Shown: piece after piece, positions 53,495 to 63,896 of the stretch
Numbering within the stretch: the stretch's first letter is position 1
Layout of the letters: every line of letters begins with the position of its first letter
Assembly (NCBI RefSeq): GCF_023973145.1
Contig: NZ_CP099546.1
Coordinates: forward strand, 310,001-374,000
Reading direction: 5' to 3'
Source: Natronosalvus vescus
Lineage (GTDB): Archaea; Halobacteriota; Halobacteria; Halobacteriales; Natrialbaceae
DNA: 64,000 nt
The notes under the pieces: model-generated
Database searches by the model: none
What the model saw: the letters and a program-made list of their open reading frames with translations, nothing else
What the model was told of the DNA's origin: nothing
Position numbers and translations under genes: made by a program

Positions 53495-55257
53495 TGGACG
53501 TCATCCTGGCGGCGCTGCCCTTGCTGGTCGTCGCCGTACTGCTGGTTGGACTGCTGTGGCCGGCGACCCGGGCGATGCCCATCGCGTGGATTGTCGCCCT
53601 CGTCGTCGGGCTCATCTGGTGGAACAACTCGCCGACGTGGCTCGCGAGTGCCTCGATCGTCGGCGTGATGACGGCGCTGACGATTCTGTGGATCGTCTTC
53701 GGCGCGCTGGTGTTGCTGTACACGCTGATGCAGGCCGGTGCATTCGATCGGATAAACCGCGGCTTCGCCGCGGTGTCGGAGGATCGACGCGTCCAGATCG
53801 TCCTGCTCGCGTTCTTCCTCGCAACGTTCATCGAGGGGGCCGCCGGGTTCGGCACGCCTGCGGCGGTCGTCGCCCCGCTGTTGCTCGCGCTCGGCTTCCC
53901 GGCGCTGGCGGCGGTGATCGCGGCGCTGATCGGTCACATCATCGCCGTGACGTACGGCGCGGTCGGAACGCCGATCATCGTCGGGATCCGCGACCCGCTC
54001 GAGGTCTACGAGGACGAGATCGTCACCGACGGCGGGATGACCGTCGCCGAGTACTCGAACGAGGTCGCGGCGTGGGCGGCGACCTACCACGCGCTGGTCG
54101 GGTTCGTCATGCCACTGTTCGCCGTCGGGATGGTGGTGTACTTCTTCGGCCCGCGGGAGGAACGCTCGATCAAGCCGGCTCTCGAGGTCGCCCCGCTGTG
54201 TCTGTTCGCCGGCATCGCGTTCGCGATTCCGTACTGGCTCTCGGCGTGGTTCCTCACCGCCGAGTTCCCGTCGCTGATCGGGGCGATGGTCGGGGGCGCA
54301 ATCACGGTGGCCCTGCTGCGCGCCGGCTACTTTCAGCCCGAGGACGAGTGGGACTTCCCGCCACGCGAGGAGTGGCCCGCCCACTGGGTCGGAACGATCG
54401 AACCCGGTGCCGAAGGGGTAAACGGCCCCGACACGACCGGCGGTTCGTCGATGTCGCTGTTGAGGGCGTGGTCGCCGTACATCTTCCTCGTCGTCCTGCT
54501 CGTGATCACGCGAGTCTGGGATCCAATTGCCGAGTTCCTCACCGATGCAGACTTCGGTGTCGACGTCGCCACTCCCGTCGGCGAGTTCACGATCGGTATG
54601 GTTCTCGCCTGGGGGGACATCTTCGGGCAGGGACTGTCTGCGGACATCGCGTGGGTCAACGTCCCCGGGTTCTGGCTGATCCTGAGCGCGCTGATCGCGA
54701 TCCCGCTGTTCGGCATGAACGGCGGGCAGGTCAAGGAGGCCTGGAGGGAGGCCGGTGAGAAACTCGTTTCGCCGTTTATTGCCCTCGTGTTCGTCATCGC
54801 GATGGTGCAGGTGATGCTCCTCTCCGGTCAGGCACCCGGGGCGGCGTTCGAGGACAGCATGATCGAACTGCTGGCGATCGCGACCGCGAACTTGTTCGGC
54901 CCGGCCTACCCGTTCATCGCGGCGCTGATCGGCGGCCTCGGAGCGGCGATGGCCGGTTCGAACACCGTCTCGAACATTACCTTTGGCGGTTTCCAGTTCA
55001 CCGCCGCCCACGAACTCGGTATCTCGAGTCAGATCATGGTCGGCACCCAGGCCGTCGGTGGCGCGGTCGGCAACCTCGTGGCAATCCACAACATCGTCGC
55101 GGCGCTGGCGACCGTCGGTCTCGTTGGCCAGGAGGGGCGCGTGATCCGGTTGAACCTGATCCCACTGTTCTACTACGCGATCTTCGTCGGGTTCTGGGCG
55201 ATGCTGTTCGTCTACGTCATGCCCGACGTGCTCCCGGCGGTGTTCGACGTCTACTGA
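53488..55257 (+). CDS. L-lactate permease (LctP family)
   Basis: The 589-residue protein has 12-14 membrane helices and family segments: GAAGFGTPAAVVAPLLLALGFPALAAVIAALIGHIIAVTYGAVGTP, LGAAMAGSNTVSNITFGGFQ, VGTQAVGGAVGNLVAIHNIVAALATVGL. These match LctP-type proton-coupled lactate (glycolate) transporters. ATG 53488 is used; ATG 53494 two codons later is possible. It is divergent from the D-lactate dehydrogenase-like gene, forming a lactate uptake and oxidation unit. Confidence 0.93.
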   Translation: MVMDVILAALPLLVVAVLLVGLLWPATRAMPIAWIVALVVGLIWWNNSPTWLASASIVGVMTALTILWIVFGALVLLYTLMQAGAFDRINRGFAAVSEDRRVQIVLLAFFLATFIEGAAGFGTPAAVVAPLLLALGFPALAAVIAALIGHIIAVTYGAVGTPIIVGIRDPLEVYEDEIVTDGGMTVAEYSNEVAAWAATYHALVGFVMPLFAVGMVVYFFGPREERSIKPALEVAPLCLFAGIAFAIPYWLSAWFLTAEFPSLIGAMVGGAITVALLRAGYFQPEDEWDFPPREEWPAHWVGTIEPGAEGVNGPDTTGGSSMSLLRAWSPYIFLVVLLVITRVWDPIAEFLTDADFGVDVATPVGEFTIGMVLAWGDIFGQGLSADIAWVNVPGFWLILSALIAIPLFGMNGGQVKEAWREAGEKLVSPFIALVFVIAMVQVMLLSGQAPGAAFEDSMIELLAIATANLFGPAYPFIAALIGGLGAAMAGSNTVSNITFGGFQFTAAHELGISSQIMVGTQAVGGAVGNLVAIHNIVAALATVGLVGQEGRVIRLNLIPLFYYAIFVGFWAMLFVYVMPDVLPAVFDVY

Positions 55258-55490
55258 CGGCGTCACCGTCCCGCTGGTTCCGGGTTTGATGGATTCTCTC
55301 GAGGCGATCACCGGGCCACTACGGTGCTGAGCCACTGAAGCGGGGCGCTCGTTGTGCGCTCGAGACCAACTGTGAATGCGAATCCGTCGATGGGTGAAAA
55401 CCGCTCGAGTGGTCGCCGACGCGGGTACTTGTGACCAACTCGATTAAAATCGTGTCCCGAGTATCGTGTACCCGTATTCGCAGACCTCGT

Positions 55491-56873
55491 TCACTCGCGC
55501 TCGCCGGCCCCGAGCGCGCTCTCGCCGACTTTTTCGTGGCCCTCGATGATCTCTTGCCCGTCCATGTACGGACGCAGCGCCTCCGGAATCGTGACCGTCC
55601 CGTCCTCGTTCTGGTAGTACTCGAGCACCGCCACCATCACCCGGGGAAGCGCCAGCCCCGAGGCGTTGAGCGTGTGGAGGTACTCAGCCGATTCGTGGCG
55701 CTCTGGGCGGTAGCGCAGGCCGGCCCGACGGGCCTGGAACGCCTTGAAATTGGAGGCGCTCGAGACCTCGAGCCAGCGCCCGCCTTCCTCGGGGCCGTCG
55801 TCCATGTCGTCGCCGGGGGCCCAGACCTCGATGTCGTACGTCTTCGCGCTGGCGAAGGTCAGGTCGCCGGTACAGAGCTCGAGGATGCGGTAGGGGAGCC
55901 CGAGGCGCCTAAGCACCGCTTCGGCTTCCTCCAGCAGGGCCTCGAGTCGATCGACGCTCGTTGCCGGTTCGACGAAGTTGACGAGTTCGACCTTGTTGAA
56001 CTGGTGGACGCGGACGATACCGCGGGTCTCGGTGCCGTGTTCGCCAGCTTCTCGGCGGAAGTTCGGCGTGTAGGCCTGATGTTTCAGCGGGAGGTCGTCC
56101 TTCAGGAGGATCTCGTCGGCGTACATGTTGGTGACCGGCACCTCTGCGGTCGGACAGAGCCAGAGGTCGTCGTCGCCGTACTCGTCCTCGTTGCTGCCGC
56201 CGAGGCGGTAGGCGTCGTCGGCGAACTTCGGGAGCTGACCGGTGCCCCGCATCGACTCGCTGGTGACCGGAACCGGCGGGAAGACGTCGACGTAGCCCTG
56301 CTCGCGGTGGACGTCCAGCATGAACTGGATCAGCGCGTGCTCGAGACGAGCGCCGTCGCCCTTGAGGAAATAAAAGCCCGACCCCGTCGTTTTCGCCCCA
56401 CGGGCCTCGTCGATGATGTCGAGTTCCTCGCCGAGGTCGTAGTGCGGGGTAACGTCCTCCGGGCGCACGCGCAGGTCGTCGAAGCCCCAGCGGCGGTGTT
56501 CGACGTTGTCCGTCTCGTCTTCGCCGACCGGAACGCTCTCGTCCGGCAGCTGGGGGAACTCGAGCAGTCGCTCCTCGAGTTCGGCCTCGAGTTCGTTCGC
56601 CCGAGTTTCGACCGCCTCGATCTCGGTTTTGAGCGACTGGGAGCGCTCGATGGCCTCTTCGGCCGCCTCGTCCTCGCCGGCCTGTTTCAGCTCGCCGATC
56701 TTCGAGCTGACTTCGTTGCGTTGATGGCGAAGGTCGTCGCCGCGGGCTTTCAGGTCGCGCCACTCCTCGTCTGCCGCGAGGACGGCCTCGAGGTCGACGT
56801 CGTCGGCCCCTCGATTCTCGAGGGCCTCGCGAACCGCCTCGGGCGTCTCACGCAGGGTCGTCCGGTCGAGCAT
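55491..56873 (-). CDS. serS: Seryl-tRNA synthetase
   Basis: The 460-residue class IIa synthetase starts MLDRTTLRETPEAVREALENRG, with an N-terminal coiled-coil tRNA arm (residues 25-110), motif 2 (TPNFRREAGEHGTETRGIVRVHQFNKVELV) and motif 3 (ASGLALPRVMVAVLEYYQ). It is the common (bacterial-type) SerRS, not the methanogenic one. It charges tRNA-Ser. ATG 56873 is set by the conserved start; a longer open frame reaches 56933 but has no similarity. Confidence 0.96.
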   Translation of the reverse strand: MLDRTTLRETPEAVREALENRGADDVDLEAVLAADEEWRDLKARGDDLRHQRNEVSSKIGELKQAGEDEAAEEAIERSQSLKTEIEAVETRANELEAELEERLLEFPQLPDESVPVGEDETDNVEHRRWGFDDLRVRPEDVTPHYDLGEELDIIDEARGAKTTGSGFYFLKGDGARLEHALIQFMLDVHREQGYVDVFPPVPVTSESMRGTGQLPKFADDAYRLGGSNEDEYGDDDLWLCPTAEVPVTNMYADEILLKDDLPLKHQAYTPNFRREAGEHGTETRGIVRVHQFNKVELVNFVEPATSVDRLEALLEEAEAVLRRLGLPYRILELCTGDLTFASAKTYDIEVWAPGDDMDDGPEEGGRWLEVSSASNFKAFQARRAGLRYRPERHESAEYLHTLNASGLALPRVMVAVLEYYQNEDGTVTIPEALRPYMDGQEIIEGHEKVGESALGAGERE

Positions 56874-56984
56874 TGGCCGTCGATTCTGTGCGGCGGGCAA
56901 AAACCGTGTCGGATGTGTGCGGTGCCGAGACACGCGTGCGCTGGGTCGGCCGGCGAGGCGGGAAACGTTTTTTTCTCCGCGGTG

Positions 56985-56990
56985 GGAGGT
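56985..56990 (+). promoter_or_regulatory. Shine-Dalgarno site for the PhoU/TrkA-C gene
   Basis: GGAGGT lies 6 bases before ATG 56997, one of the few clear Shine-Dalgarno sites in the window. It fixes the start of the PhoU/TrkA-C protein and excludes the long open frame running in from 55431. Confidence 0.65.
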
Positions 56991-56996
56991 ACGGAC

Positions 56997-58205
56997 ATGG
57001 ATCCACTCGCGGACGAAGCACCGTCCACGCCGATCGAGTACGAGCCGGTCAGCGTGAAGGACGTGCTGATCGAGATGAAAGACACCGCCGAGCTCTTGAT
57101 AGATCTCGCCTACTCGGCGGTGTTACACCGCAACGAGGATCTCGCACGGGAGGTTCTCCGCCTCGAGTCGCGCATGGATCTCCTCGAGATGCGCGGCCGA
57201 ATGAGCCTCATGATGGCCGCGCGCAACCCGGACGACGCCGAACAGCTGGCCCCGGTGCTCGGGATCGTCGCGGCTGCCGACCAGATCAGCGACGCGGCCG
57301 GCGACATCGCGAAGATCGTCCTCGAGGATATCGGCCTCCCGGATGCGATGCGGGCGGCCCTCCCGGAGGCCGTCGAAACGCTCGTCCGGGGCGTCGTGAC
57401 GACGGACTCGACATACGTCGCGCGCACGCTCAAGGACATCAACCTCGAGTCCGAGACGGGGGTGCGGGTCATCGCGCTCCGGCGGGGCACCGAGTGGCTG
57501 CTCAATCCCGGCCCGGAGACGACGATCGAGGCAGAGGACGTCGCGTTCATGCGCGGGCCCGACGCGGGCATCGAGGAGGTCTACGAGACCATGACGGGCA
57601 CGCCTCACGAGCCGCCGGTGATCGACAAACCGGATTTGCCGGATCTCGAGCGGGCCGTCGACACCATCGTCCTGATGAAGAACCTCTCGGAGCTGGCGGT
57701 CGACCTGGCCTACAGCAGCGTCCTCTTCGACAGCGAGGGGCTCGCCGAGGAGGTACAGAACCTCGAGGTGGAAGTCGACGCGCTCGAGTCGCGGTTCGAG
57801 GCCTGGACGCTCCAGGCGGCCGCCGACGCCGAGGATCCGGTTCGCCTCCGTGGGTTGATCCACCTCGGGAGTGCGACCGAAGTGATCAGCGACGCCGCGG
57901 TCGACATCAGCGAGGGCGTCTTCCGCGACATCGACGTCCACCCGGTCGTGCGGATGGCCGTCGAGGAGAGCGACGAGATCATCGCCCGCGTGGTCGTCGA
58001 GGCGGGGAGCGAACTCGAGGGTCGCACGATCACCGACGGGATGCCCGAGACGGAGACGACGATGTCCGTGATCGCCATTCGCCGACCCGAGGAGGGGTGG
58101 CTGCTGGTCGGCGACGCGGATGCGGACGTGCGGGCGGGTGACGTCTTGATCGCGAAGGGGACGCGAACGGCTGCGGCGGCGTTCGACGAGCTGTCTCGAG
58201 GCTGA
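56997..58205 (+). CDS. Tandem PhoU-TrkA-C protein
   Basis: The 402-residue soluble protein has two repeats, each a PhoU-like helical region (VLIEMKDTAELLIDLAYSAVLHRNEDLAREVLRLE; TIVLMKNLSELAVDLAYSSVLFDSEGLAEEVQNLE) followed by a TrkA-C-like beta region (TGVRVIALRRGTEWLLNPGPETTIEAEDVAFMRG; MSVIAIRRPEEGWLLVGDADADVRAGDVLIAKG). It may be a cytoplasmic regulator of a potassium channel or transporter, with TrkA-C ligand binding. No channel gene is adjacent. Confidence 0.82.
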   Translation: MDPLADEAPSTPIEYEPVSVKDVLIEMKDTAELLIDLAYSAVLHRNEDLAREVLRLESRMDLLEMRGRMSLMMAARNPDDAEQLAPVLGIVAAADQISDAAGDIAKIVLEDIGLPDAMRAALPEAVETLVRGVVTTDSTYVARTLKDINLESETGVRVIALRRGTEWLLNPGPETTIEAEDVAFMRGPDAGIEEVYETMTGTPHEPPVIDKPDLPDLERAVDTIVLMKNLSELAVDLAYSSVLFDSEGLAEEVQNLEVEVDALESRFEAWTLQAAADAEDPVRLRGLIHLGSATEVISDAAVDISEGVFRDIDVHPVVRMAVEESDEIIARVVVEAGSELEGRTITDGMPETETTMSVIAIRRPEEGWLLVGDADADVRAGDVLIAKGTRTAAAAFDELSRG

Positions 58206-58515
58206 ATCCTCGACGTCACTGATCGTCGGGTGCTCCTTTCTCACTGATCGTCGCACTCCTTTTCCACTGATCGTCCAGCCATTCCGCCGCCAGTAACCTT
58301 ACCGGTGAAGGTCGACGTAGTCGCCCTCGAGGAGTGCAAACTCTCGCCGACGGCTGGATCGTTGATGAGTTCCTGAAGGAACGACGCGTTATCACGTCCA
58401 ACGGTTCGAAGCTCGACGGTCGTTCCCTCGAGAAAGTGTGGGCCGGTGATTCAGTGGCGACATTCGCCCGGTTCCTCGAAGATCTCTATCCCGTGTCAGT
58501 AGTTGGCGTGGCCGA
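58206..58515. other. Spacer between the PhoU/TrkA-C gene and argS
   Basis: A roughly 60-codon stretch at 58334-58513 (MQTLADGWIVDEFLKERRVI...) reads like protein but runs on across the argS 3' end in a shadow frame. I see no family for it, and it could be a fragment of a lost gene. Confidence 0.35.
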
Positions 58516-60288
58516 CTACATCGACTCCGGCGCTGCGACCCCCAGCACACCGAGCGCGTTCGCGATGGTGTGCCTCGAGGCCGCGACCAGCGCCAGACGG
58601 GCCTCGCGCACCTCGGGGTCGACGTCGTCGGCGAGGACGGGACACTCCCGGTAGAAGCCGTTGAACGCCTCGCCGAATTCGCGGGTGAAGGTTGCGACCT
58701 GGTGGGGCTCGAGGTCGTCCGCCGCCTCCTCGATCACGGCGGGGAAGCGGGCGATGGTCTCGAGCAGGTGGCGTTCAGCGTCGGTCTCGAGCAGATCGGC
58801 ATCCACCTCGGTCTCGACGTCGCCGTCGACGCCGATGCCGGCTTCGTCCAGAATTCCACAACAGCGGGCGTGGACGTACTGGACGTAGGGGGCCGACTGG
58901 GCCTCGAAGTCCAGCGCCTGCTCCCACTCGAAGGTGATCCCCTTCGTGGGTTGCTTGGAGACGATGTCGTAGCGAACCGCGCCGATCCCGACCTGGTGGG
59001 CGATCCGGTCGACGTCCGCGTCGTCGAGGTCGTCGTCGCGGATGCGGTCGTCGAGGCGGCTCTCGACTTCATCGCGGGCGCGATCGATCGCCTCGTCCAG
59101 CAGGTCGTCCAGCATGATCCCCGTCCCGCGGCGGGTGGACATCCCCTCGCCGCCGGGGAGGTTGACCCACGAGAAGTGGATCGAATCCAGGGCGTCGGTG
59201 TCGTTGCCCAACAGATCGAGGGTCGCCTCGAGCTGTCTCGCCTGGAGTTTGTGATCCTCGCCGAGGACGGTCACCGCGCGGTCGTATGTGTCGAACTTCC
59301 ACTCGTGGTGGGCCAGGTCGCGGGTGGTGTACAGCGAGGTGCCGTCCGAGCGCAGGAAGACGAGCTTCTTCTCGATTCCCCACTCCTCGAGGTCGAGTTG
59401 CCAGGCGCCCTCCTCGAGGACGGCGTACTCGGTCTCGCGGAGGCGATCGGCCAGCTCCTGTGTGCTCCCGTCGCGCATGAACCGGGTCTCCTTGACGAAC
59501 TCGTCGAACTCGGCGGGGAGGCGCTCGAGGCACTCGCGCATGCCGCCGAGCACCTGGTCGACGACTGCCTGGACGCGCTCGTAGGTGGCTTCGTCGCCCG
59601 CCTCGAGGCCCTGGAGGATGGTCTGGATCTCGGCTTCGGCGGCCTCGACGGCTTCCTCGTCGGCTTCCTCGAGGTAGGCGTTCCCCTTCTGGTAGTATCG
59701 GACGAGATCGTACTCGATGCGGTCGCGATCCGAGTCGGACTCGAGGTCGTCCTCGCCGAACGTCTCGTAGGCCCAGGTGAAGACCGCCATCTGGCGGCCG
59801 GCGTCGTTGACGTAGTAGTGGCGCTCGACGTTGTAGCCCGCCACCTCGAGCAGGTTGGCGACGGCGTCGCCGACGATCGGGTTCCGGGCGCGGCCGACGT
59901 GTACAGGTCCAGTCGGGTTCGCGCTGGTGTGTTCGACGACGACCGAGGTGTCGCGGTCGGGGAGCGCGCCGTAGTCGTCGTCGGTGCCGGCGGCGAGCGT
60001 CTCGGCGAAGTAGGCGTCGCTGGGCAGGAAGTTGAGGTACGGCCCCTGGGTCTCGAGGCGAGCGACGTAGGTGAGGTCGTCGACGTCGATTTCGTCGGCG
60101 AGCTGGGCGGCCACCTGCGGCGGGGTGGCTCCCATCTCACCGGCCAGCCGGAAGGCGACGCTCGAGGCCAGGACGGCCGGCACGTCTTCGGGTGGCTCTT
60201 CGATCCCGAGGTCGTCGGTCGGAAGCTCGAGGCGCGAGAGTGCCCCCTCGAGGGCGGCCTCGACTTCCGTGCGTAGGGCGATGAACAT
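58516..60288 (-). CDS. argS: Arginyl-tRNA synthetase
   Basis: The 590-residue class I synthetase has the HIGH-type motif [19 protein letters not shown], the N-terminal Add1 domain ([20 protein letters not shown]), [43 protein letters not shown], and the C-terminal DALR anticodon-binding domain ([27 protein letters not shown]). It charges tRNA-Arg. Full length. Confidence 0.96.
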   Translation of the reverse strand: MFIALRTEVEAALEGALSRLELPTDDLGIEEPPEDVPAVLASSVAFRLAGEMGATPPQVAAQLADEIDVDDLTYVARLETQGPYLNFLPSDAYFAETLAAGTDDDYGALPDRDTSVVVEHTSANPTGPVHVGRARNPIVGDAVANLLEVAGYNVERHYYVNDAGRQMAVFTWAYETFGEDDLESDSDRDRIEYDLVRYYQKGNAYLEEADEEAVEAAEAEIQTILQGLEAGDEATYERVQAVVDQVLGGMRECLERLPAEFDEFVKETRFMRDGSTQELADRLRETEYAVLEEGAWQLDLEEWGIEKKLVFLRSDGTSLYTTRDLAHHEWKFDTYDRAVTVLGEDHKLQARQLEATLDLLGNDTDALDSIHFSWVNLPGGEGMSTRRGTGIMLDDLLDEAIDRARDEVESRLDDRIRDDDLDDADVDRIAHQVGIGAVRYDIVSKQPTKGITFEWEQALDFEAQSAPYVQYVHARCCGILDEAGIGVDGDVETEVDADLLETDAERHLLETIARFPAVIEEAADDLEPHQVATFTREFGEAFNGFYRECPVLADDVDPEVREARLALVAASRHTIANALGVLGVAAPESM

Positions 60289-60465
60289 ACCTGCCGTTTT
60301 CGGGGCGCGAGTAAAGGGATGTCGGGTTTCAGTCGGCTCGAGTAATGTCAGGTTTCGATCGGCTCGAGCCGTCGCGCGGCCGCTATTGCTATCGTTTCTA
60401 TAGCGAATACTACTCTATCTAAATCTATTGACTTCAGAAATTATAGTTAACCCATTGCACGGGTT

Positions 60466-62270
60466 TCAGTCATCGAACTCGAGGCCGGTTATCTCGAATC
60501 TGGCTCCGCCGTCGTCGGCGTCCGTGTCGGTGACCCGGATCGACCAGTCGTGGGCGGTGACGATCTGGTCGACGATGTAGAGGCCATAGCCGGTGCCATC
60601 TATCGAGTCGGTGTAACCGAGGTCGAACACCTCCCCCTTCTTCGAATCCGGGATACCCGGCCCGTCGTCCGAAACGGCGATACCGTTTCGGAGGCGCTCG
60701 AGGCGAACGCAGACCCCGACGTTCGCCGACGTGTGTCCGTGTTCCATCGAATTCCGGAACAGGTTCTCGAGCGCCTCCTGCACCCGCTCGGCGTCGCCGT
60801 AGGTGGTTCCCTCGAGGTCGGCCCCCAGGTCGAGGACGGCGTCGTCCGTCGGAACGGATCCCCACGCGCGCTCGACGACGGCGACGAGGTCGATCGGTTC
60901 GACGATCCGGCCGTGACGGGCGAGTTCGAGCAGGTCGTCCGTGAGTCGATCCATCCGCTCGAGCGCCGCTTCGATCTCGTCGGCGTGAGCGGGGTCGCCG
61001 CTCTCGCGGTAGGCCTCGAGGTAGCCCTCGGCCGTGGCCATCGGATTGCACAGGTCGTGGCTGGCGATGCTCGCGAACTGTTCGAGGCGCTCGTTTTGGG
61101 TCTCGAGACGCGCTTCGCGCTCGGCCCGGTCGAGGGCGACCTCGATGTTGGCCGCGAGAATCCGCGCCAGGTCGACGCTGGACGCATCGAGTTCCTCGCT
61201 GGTCGTCTCGAACCCGAGGACGCCGTGGCTCCCGAGGGGTAACAATACGACGGCAGCGTCGTCCCCAAGCGTCGTCGTCGAGCAGTCGCGTCTCGCTCTC
61301 ACGGTGGGTTCGCTCGAAGGCGTCGCGGTATCGGTCGAACACGGATTCGGTGCCGCGGGCCATCTCGAGGCGGCCGTCGGTCGTGAGCGCGATACAGAGC
61401 CGGGGCAGGTCGGGAATGTCGGCGGCGATGTCGGCCGCGACGTCGGCGATGTCGGTGCCAGTCGTCGCCGAGACGAGGTCGCGACTCGCCTCGTGGAGGA
61501 CGTTCAGGATCAGCTTTTGTCGCTGGGTCTTCGTGACGTCGCGGCTGCTACCGAGGACGCCGACGACGTTCCCGTCGTCGTCGTAGCGGGCGGCTTTTCT
61601 CGTTCGAACCCACCGGTCGCGCCCCTGTCGGTCGACGTAGTGTTCGGTCTTGTTGATCACCGACTCGCCGGTGTTCATGATCTGGAGCTCCTCCTCGAAC
61701 AGTTCGGCGGCCAGCTCCGGCTGAAACAGCTCGAAATCGGTGAGCCCAACCATTTGTTCGCGGGTGAGTTCGTACTCCTCGGCCGTCACGCGGCTCACGT
61801 CGATGATTCGGTGTTCGTCGTCCTTCAGGAACACCTGGTGGGGGAGGTACTCGAGCAGGGACTCGAGTCGCTGTTCGGGCGGCTGTAACGGCGCCCCCAC
61901 GCCGGCAGCCGACCGGAGTCGCCGTTCGATGAGCGCGGGATAGTCGGTGCCGACACAGAGGATGTCTGCCGCGCCGGCCCTGAGCGTCGCGCCGACGGGC
62001 TCGAGTTCGTTGACGAGCGAGAAGACGACGACCGGAATCCGGGGGCCGACGCGGTCGACGACTGCCTCGAGCTGGTCGACGCCGTCGACGTCGCTGTCGT
62101 GACAGACGACGATACAATCTGGGACGTCCTGGCGTGACGACACGGTTGGATTCGGTTGGCGTTCGAGCCCTGCCGGCTGGTCGACGACGTCGACGGCGAT
62201 GGTCGGGGCGTGTTCCCGGAGCGTCCGGGCTCACGAGCGTGACGGCGACCGGGCCCGCGGTGTGTTCCAT
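60466..62270 (-). pseudogene. PAS/GAF sensor histidine kinase with two +1 frameshifts
   Basis: The pieces reassemble into one kinase. From ATG 62270 (MEHTAGPVAVTLVS) a single extra C at about 62227-62229 moves to the frame LREHAPTIAVDVVDQ, a receiver-like region, then a PAS domain (LEYLPHQVFLKDDEHRIIDVS) and GAF. An extra G in the four-G run at 61263-61266 shifts into the frame with the GAF end, HisKA (ASIASHDLCNPMATAEGY, phospho-His) and HATPase (NLFRNSMEHGH, DDGPGIPDSKKG, DGTGYGLYIV). Total length would be about 600 residues. As encoded it is broken unless these are sequencing errors. Confidence 0.78.
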
Positions 62271-62416
62271 GGTGACTGTGGTCTCTACGCATGCTCTGTC
62301 CCCTGCGGTCAAAATAGTAGCGCCCCGTCAGGTTCGTCGTGGGCGAATGTGTTCGTTTGGTGGGCGTCACACTGGTTCGAGGCGGAAGCCCACGAGTTCA
62401 CTTGTGGATACTTGAC

Positions 62417-63355
62417 CTATCGCTTCGCGCACCCCGTCTGCATCCCCTCGCTGTTGTACGCCGAGCCGAGGCGTCCTTGCGAATCGATCGCGATCACGCC
62501 AGCGCTCGAGCCCGTGAGTTCGCCGAACTCCTCGATGGCGAGGTCGGTGGCCTGCTGGGCATCGAGTCCGCGCTCAACGTGGCGGGCGACCCGTCTCGAG
62601 AGGGTGACGCGGGCGATGTCCTCGCCGGCTCCCGTCGCGCTCACGCCCGCGGCCGGACAGCAATAGAACCCGGAGCCGACCTGTGGAACGTCGCCAACTC
62701 GGCCCGCGAGGGCGAGCCAGCGCCCGCCCGTCGAGGTCGCCGCAGCGAGGCGCTCGCCGTCGAAGGCAACCGCGCCGACGGTGTCGTGGTCGTGTTCGTC
62801 GCCGACACCGGGGGCCGTGTCCGACCCGTCCTCCTCGTCGCGTCCGTCCGGATCCGTTCGCCCGTACTGGTCGCGAATCCACTCGAGCTGAGCGCGCGGA
62901 TCGTCCCCGGGAGCCTCGAGCTCGGCCCACTTCTCGCTGGTGCGTTCGGACCAGAGGTCGGCGCCGGTCTCGATTCCGTAGGCCGCCGCCAGCGCGACGG
63001 CGTGGTCGCCCGAAACGAACCCGTGCGGGGTCTCTTCCATGACGAGGCGGGCCACGCTCACGGCGTGTTCGACGTCGGCCATCGAACAGGCGGCACCGAC
63101 CGCCCGGTCGCTGGTCATGATGCCGGCGTCGGTTCGGATCCGACCGTCGCTCTGGACAGCGCCTCCAACTCCTGCGTTAAAGCGCGGCGAGGACTCGAGG
63201 ACGTGAATCGCGCGTTCGACGGCGTCGACCGGCGTTTCGGCGGCAGCTCCCGTCTCGGCCGCTTCGTCGAGGACGGCCTGTCGTGGCTCCGGTTCTTCCG
63301 GCGTGCCGCCGGCGCCGCCGTGGACGATCACCTGCATCTGTGGCTGTGCGGGCAT
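62417..63355 (-). CDS. Isoaspartyl peptidase / L-asparaginase (Ntn hydrolase)
   Basis: The 312-residue protein has MQVIVHGGAGGTPEEP, SPRFNAGVGGAVQSDGRIRTDAGIM and, after an acidic linker, DHDTVGAVAFDGERLAAATSTGG, whose Thr is the autoproteolytic nucleophile. The processed alpha and beta chains hydrolyse isoaspartyl dipeptides or asparagine. The linker before the cleavage site (DPDGRDEEDGSDTAPGVGDEH) is unusually long and acidic. ATG 63355 or 63337 are both possible starts. Confidence 0.93.
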   Translation of the reverse strand: MPAQPQMQVIVHGGAGGTPEEPEPRQAVLDEAAETGAAAETPVDAVERAIHVLESSPRFNAGVGGAVQSDGRIRTDAGIMTSDRAVGAACSMADVEHAVSVARLVMEETPHGFVSGDHAVALAAAYGIETGADLWSERTSEKWAELEAPGDDPRAQLEWIRDQYGRTDPDGRDEEDGSDTAPGVGDEHDHDTVGAVAFDGERLAAATSTGGRWLALAGRVGDVPQVGSGFYCCPAAGVSATGAGEDIARVTLSRRVARHVERGLDAQQATDLAIEEFGELTGSSAGVIAIDSQGRLGSAYNSEGMQTGCAKR

Positions 63356-63452
63356 CTCTACTCAGGCGATTTCGCGGCACCCAAATGATTCTTTGTATAC
63401 GCGCCGTCGTTTTCCCACACACTTACCATACCGGCTCGAGTATCGGTCGGCG

Positions 63453-63746
63453 ATGAGTCCGATCGCGTTCCTGGTCGTCTTCTGTGCGGTGATGGCCATC
63501 GTCGCGGCCAGCCGTATCGACTGGTCTCGAGGCCCCGAGATCGGCGACACCGAGGGGATCGCACTCGCCGTTCTCGGACTGACGCTCCTGTCCGCGCTCT
63601 GGCTTTCCGTCGACGAAGGGTGGCTCGGCCTCTCGATCCTGTCGGTGCTGGTCGCCGTCGTTGGTACCGGGGCGCTGGTGTGGGGGATGGTCGTGATCTA
63701 TCACTCGGTGCCGTCCGAGCAGCCATGGGACGGTCACCGCGAGTGA
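63453..63746 (+). CDS. Small membrane protein, unknown function
   Basis: The 97-residue protein (MSPIAFLVVFCAVMAIVAAS) has three predicted helices, with IALAVLGLTLLSALWLSV and LSILSVLVAVVGTGALVWGMVVIY, and a short acidic loop. No family recognised. It lies between the isoaspartyl peptidase gene (divergent) and icd. Confidence 0.62.
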   Translation: MSPIAFLVVFCAVMAIVAASRIDWSRGPEIGDTEGIALAVLGLTLLSALWLSVDEGWLGLSILSVLVAVVGTGALVWGMVVIYHSVPSEQPWDGHRE

Positions 63747-63863
63747 CCACCGTTCGAGACGTCTTGGAACCGCTCGAGGATGCTTGCTGTCGGTTCAGCC
63801 GTCCAGTTGGGCGGCGAACGACTGTGGTCGTACTACCTTCCAGCCAGCGCTAAATGGGAGGCC

Positions 63864-63868
63864 TTTTA
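63864..63868 (+). promoter_or_regulatory. TATA-like element for icd
   Basis: TTTTA lies about 31 nt before the icd ATG in an otherwise GC-rich spacer, a plausible leaderless promoter. Confidence 0.4.
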
Positions 63869-63896
63869 CCCCAAGGTAAACCACCTAGGAACGATC

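Noticed and set aside
53455-55335. A 626-residue minus-strand ORF rich in Arg/Asp/Gln across the lactate permease
   Set aside because: It is antisense to a clearly conserved membrane transporter with coherent transmembrane segments; codon content reflects the GC-rich complement.
58334-58654. An ORF reading MQTLADGWIVDEFLKERRVITSN...
   Set aside because: It runs through the argS 3' end in a shadow frame, has no recognised family, and has no supporting promoter. It is left only as a possible fragment in the spacer description.
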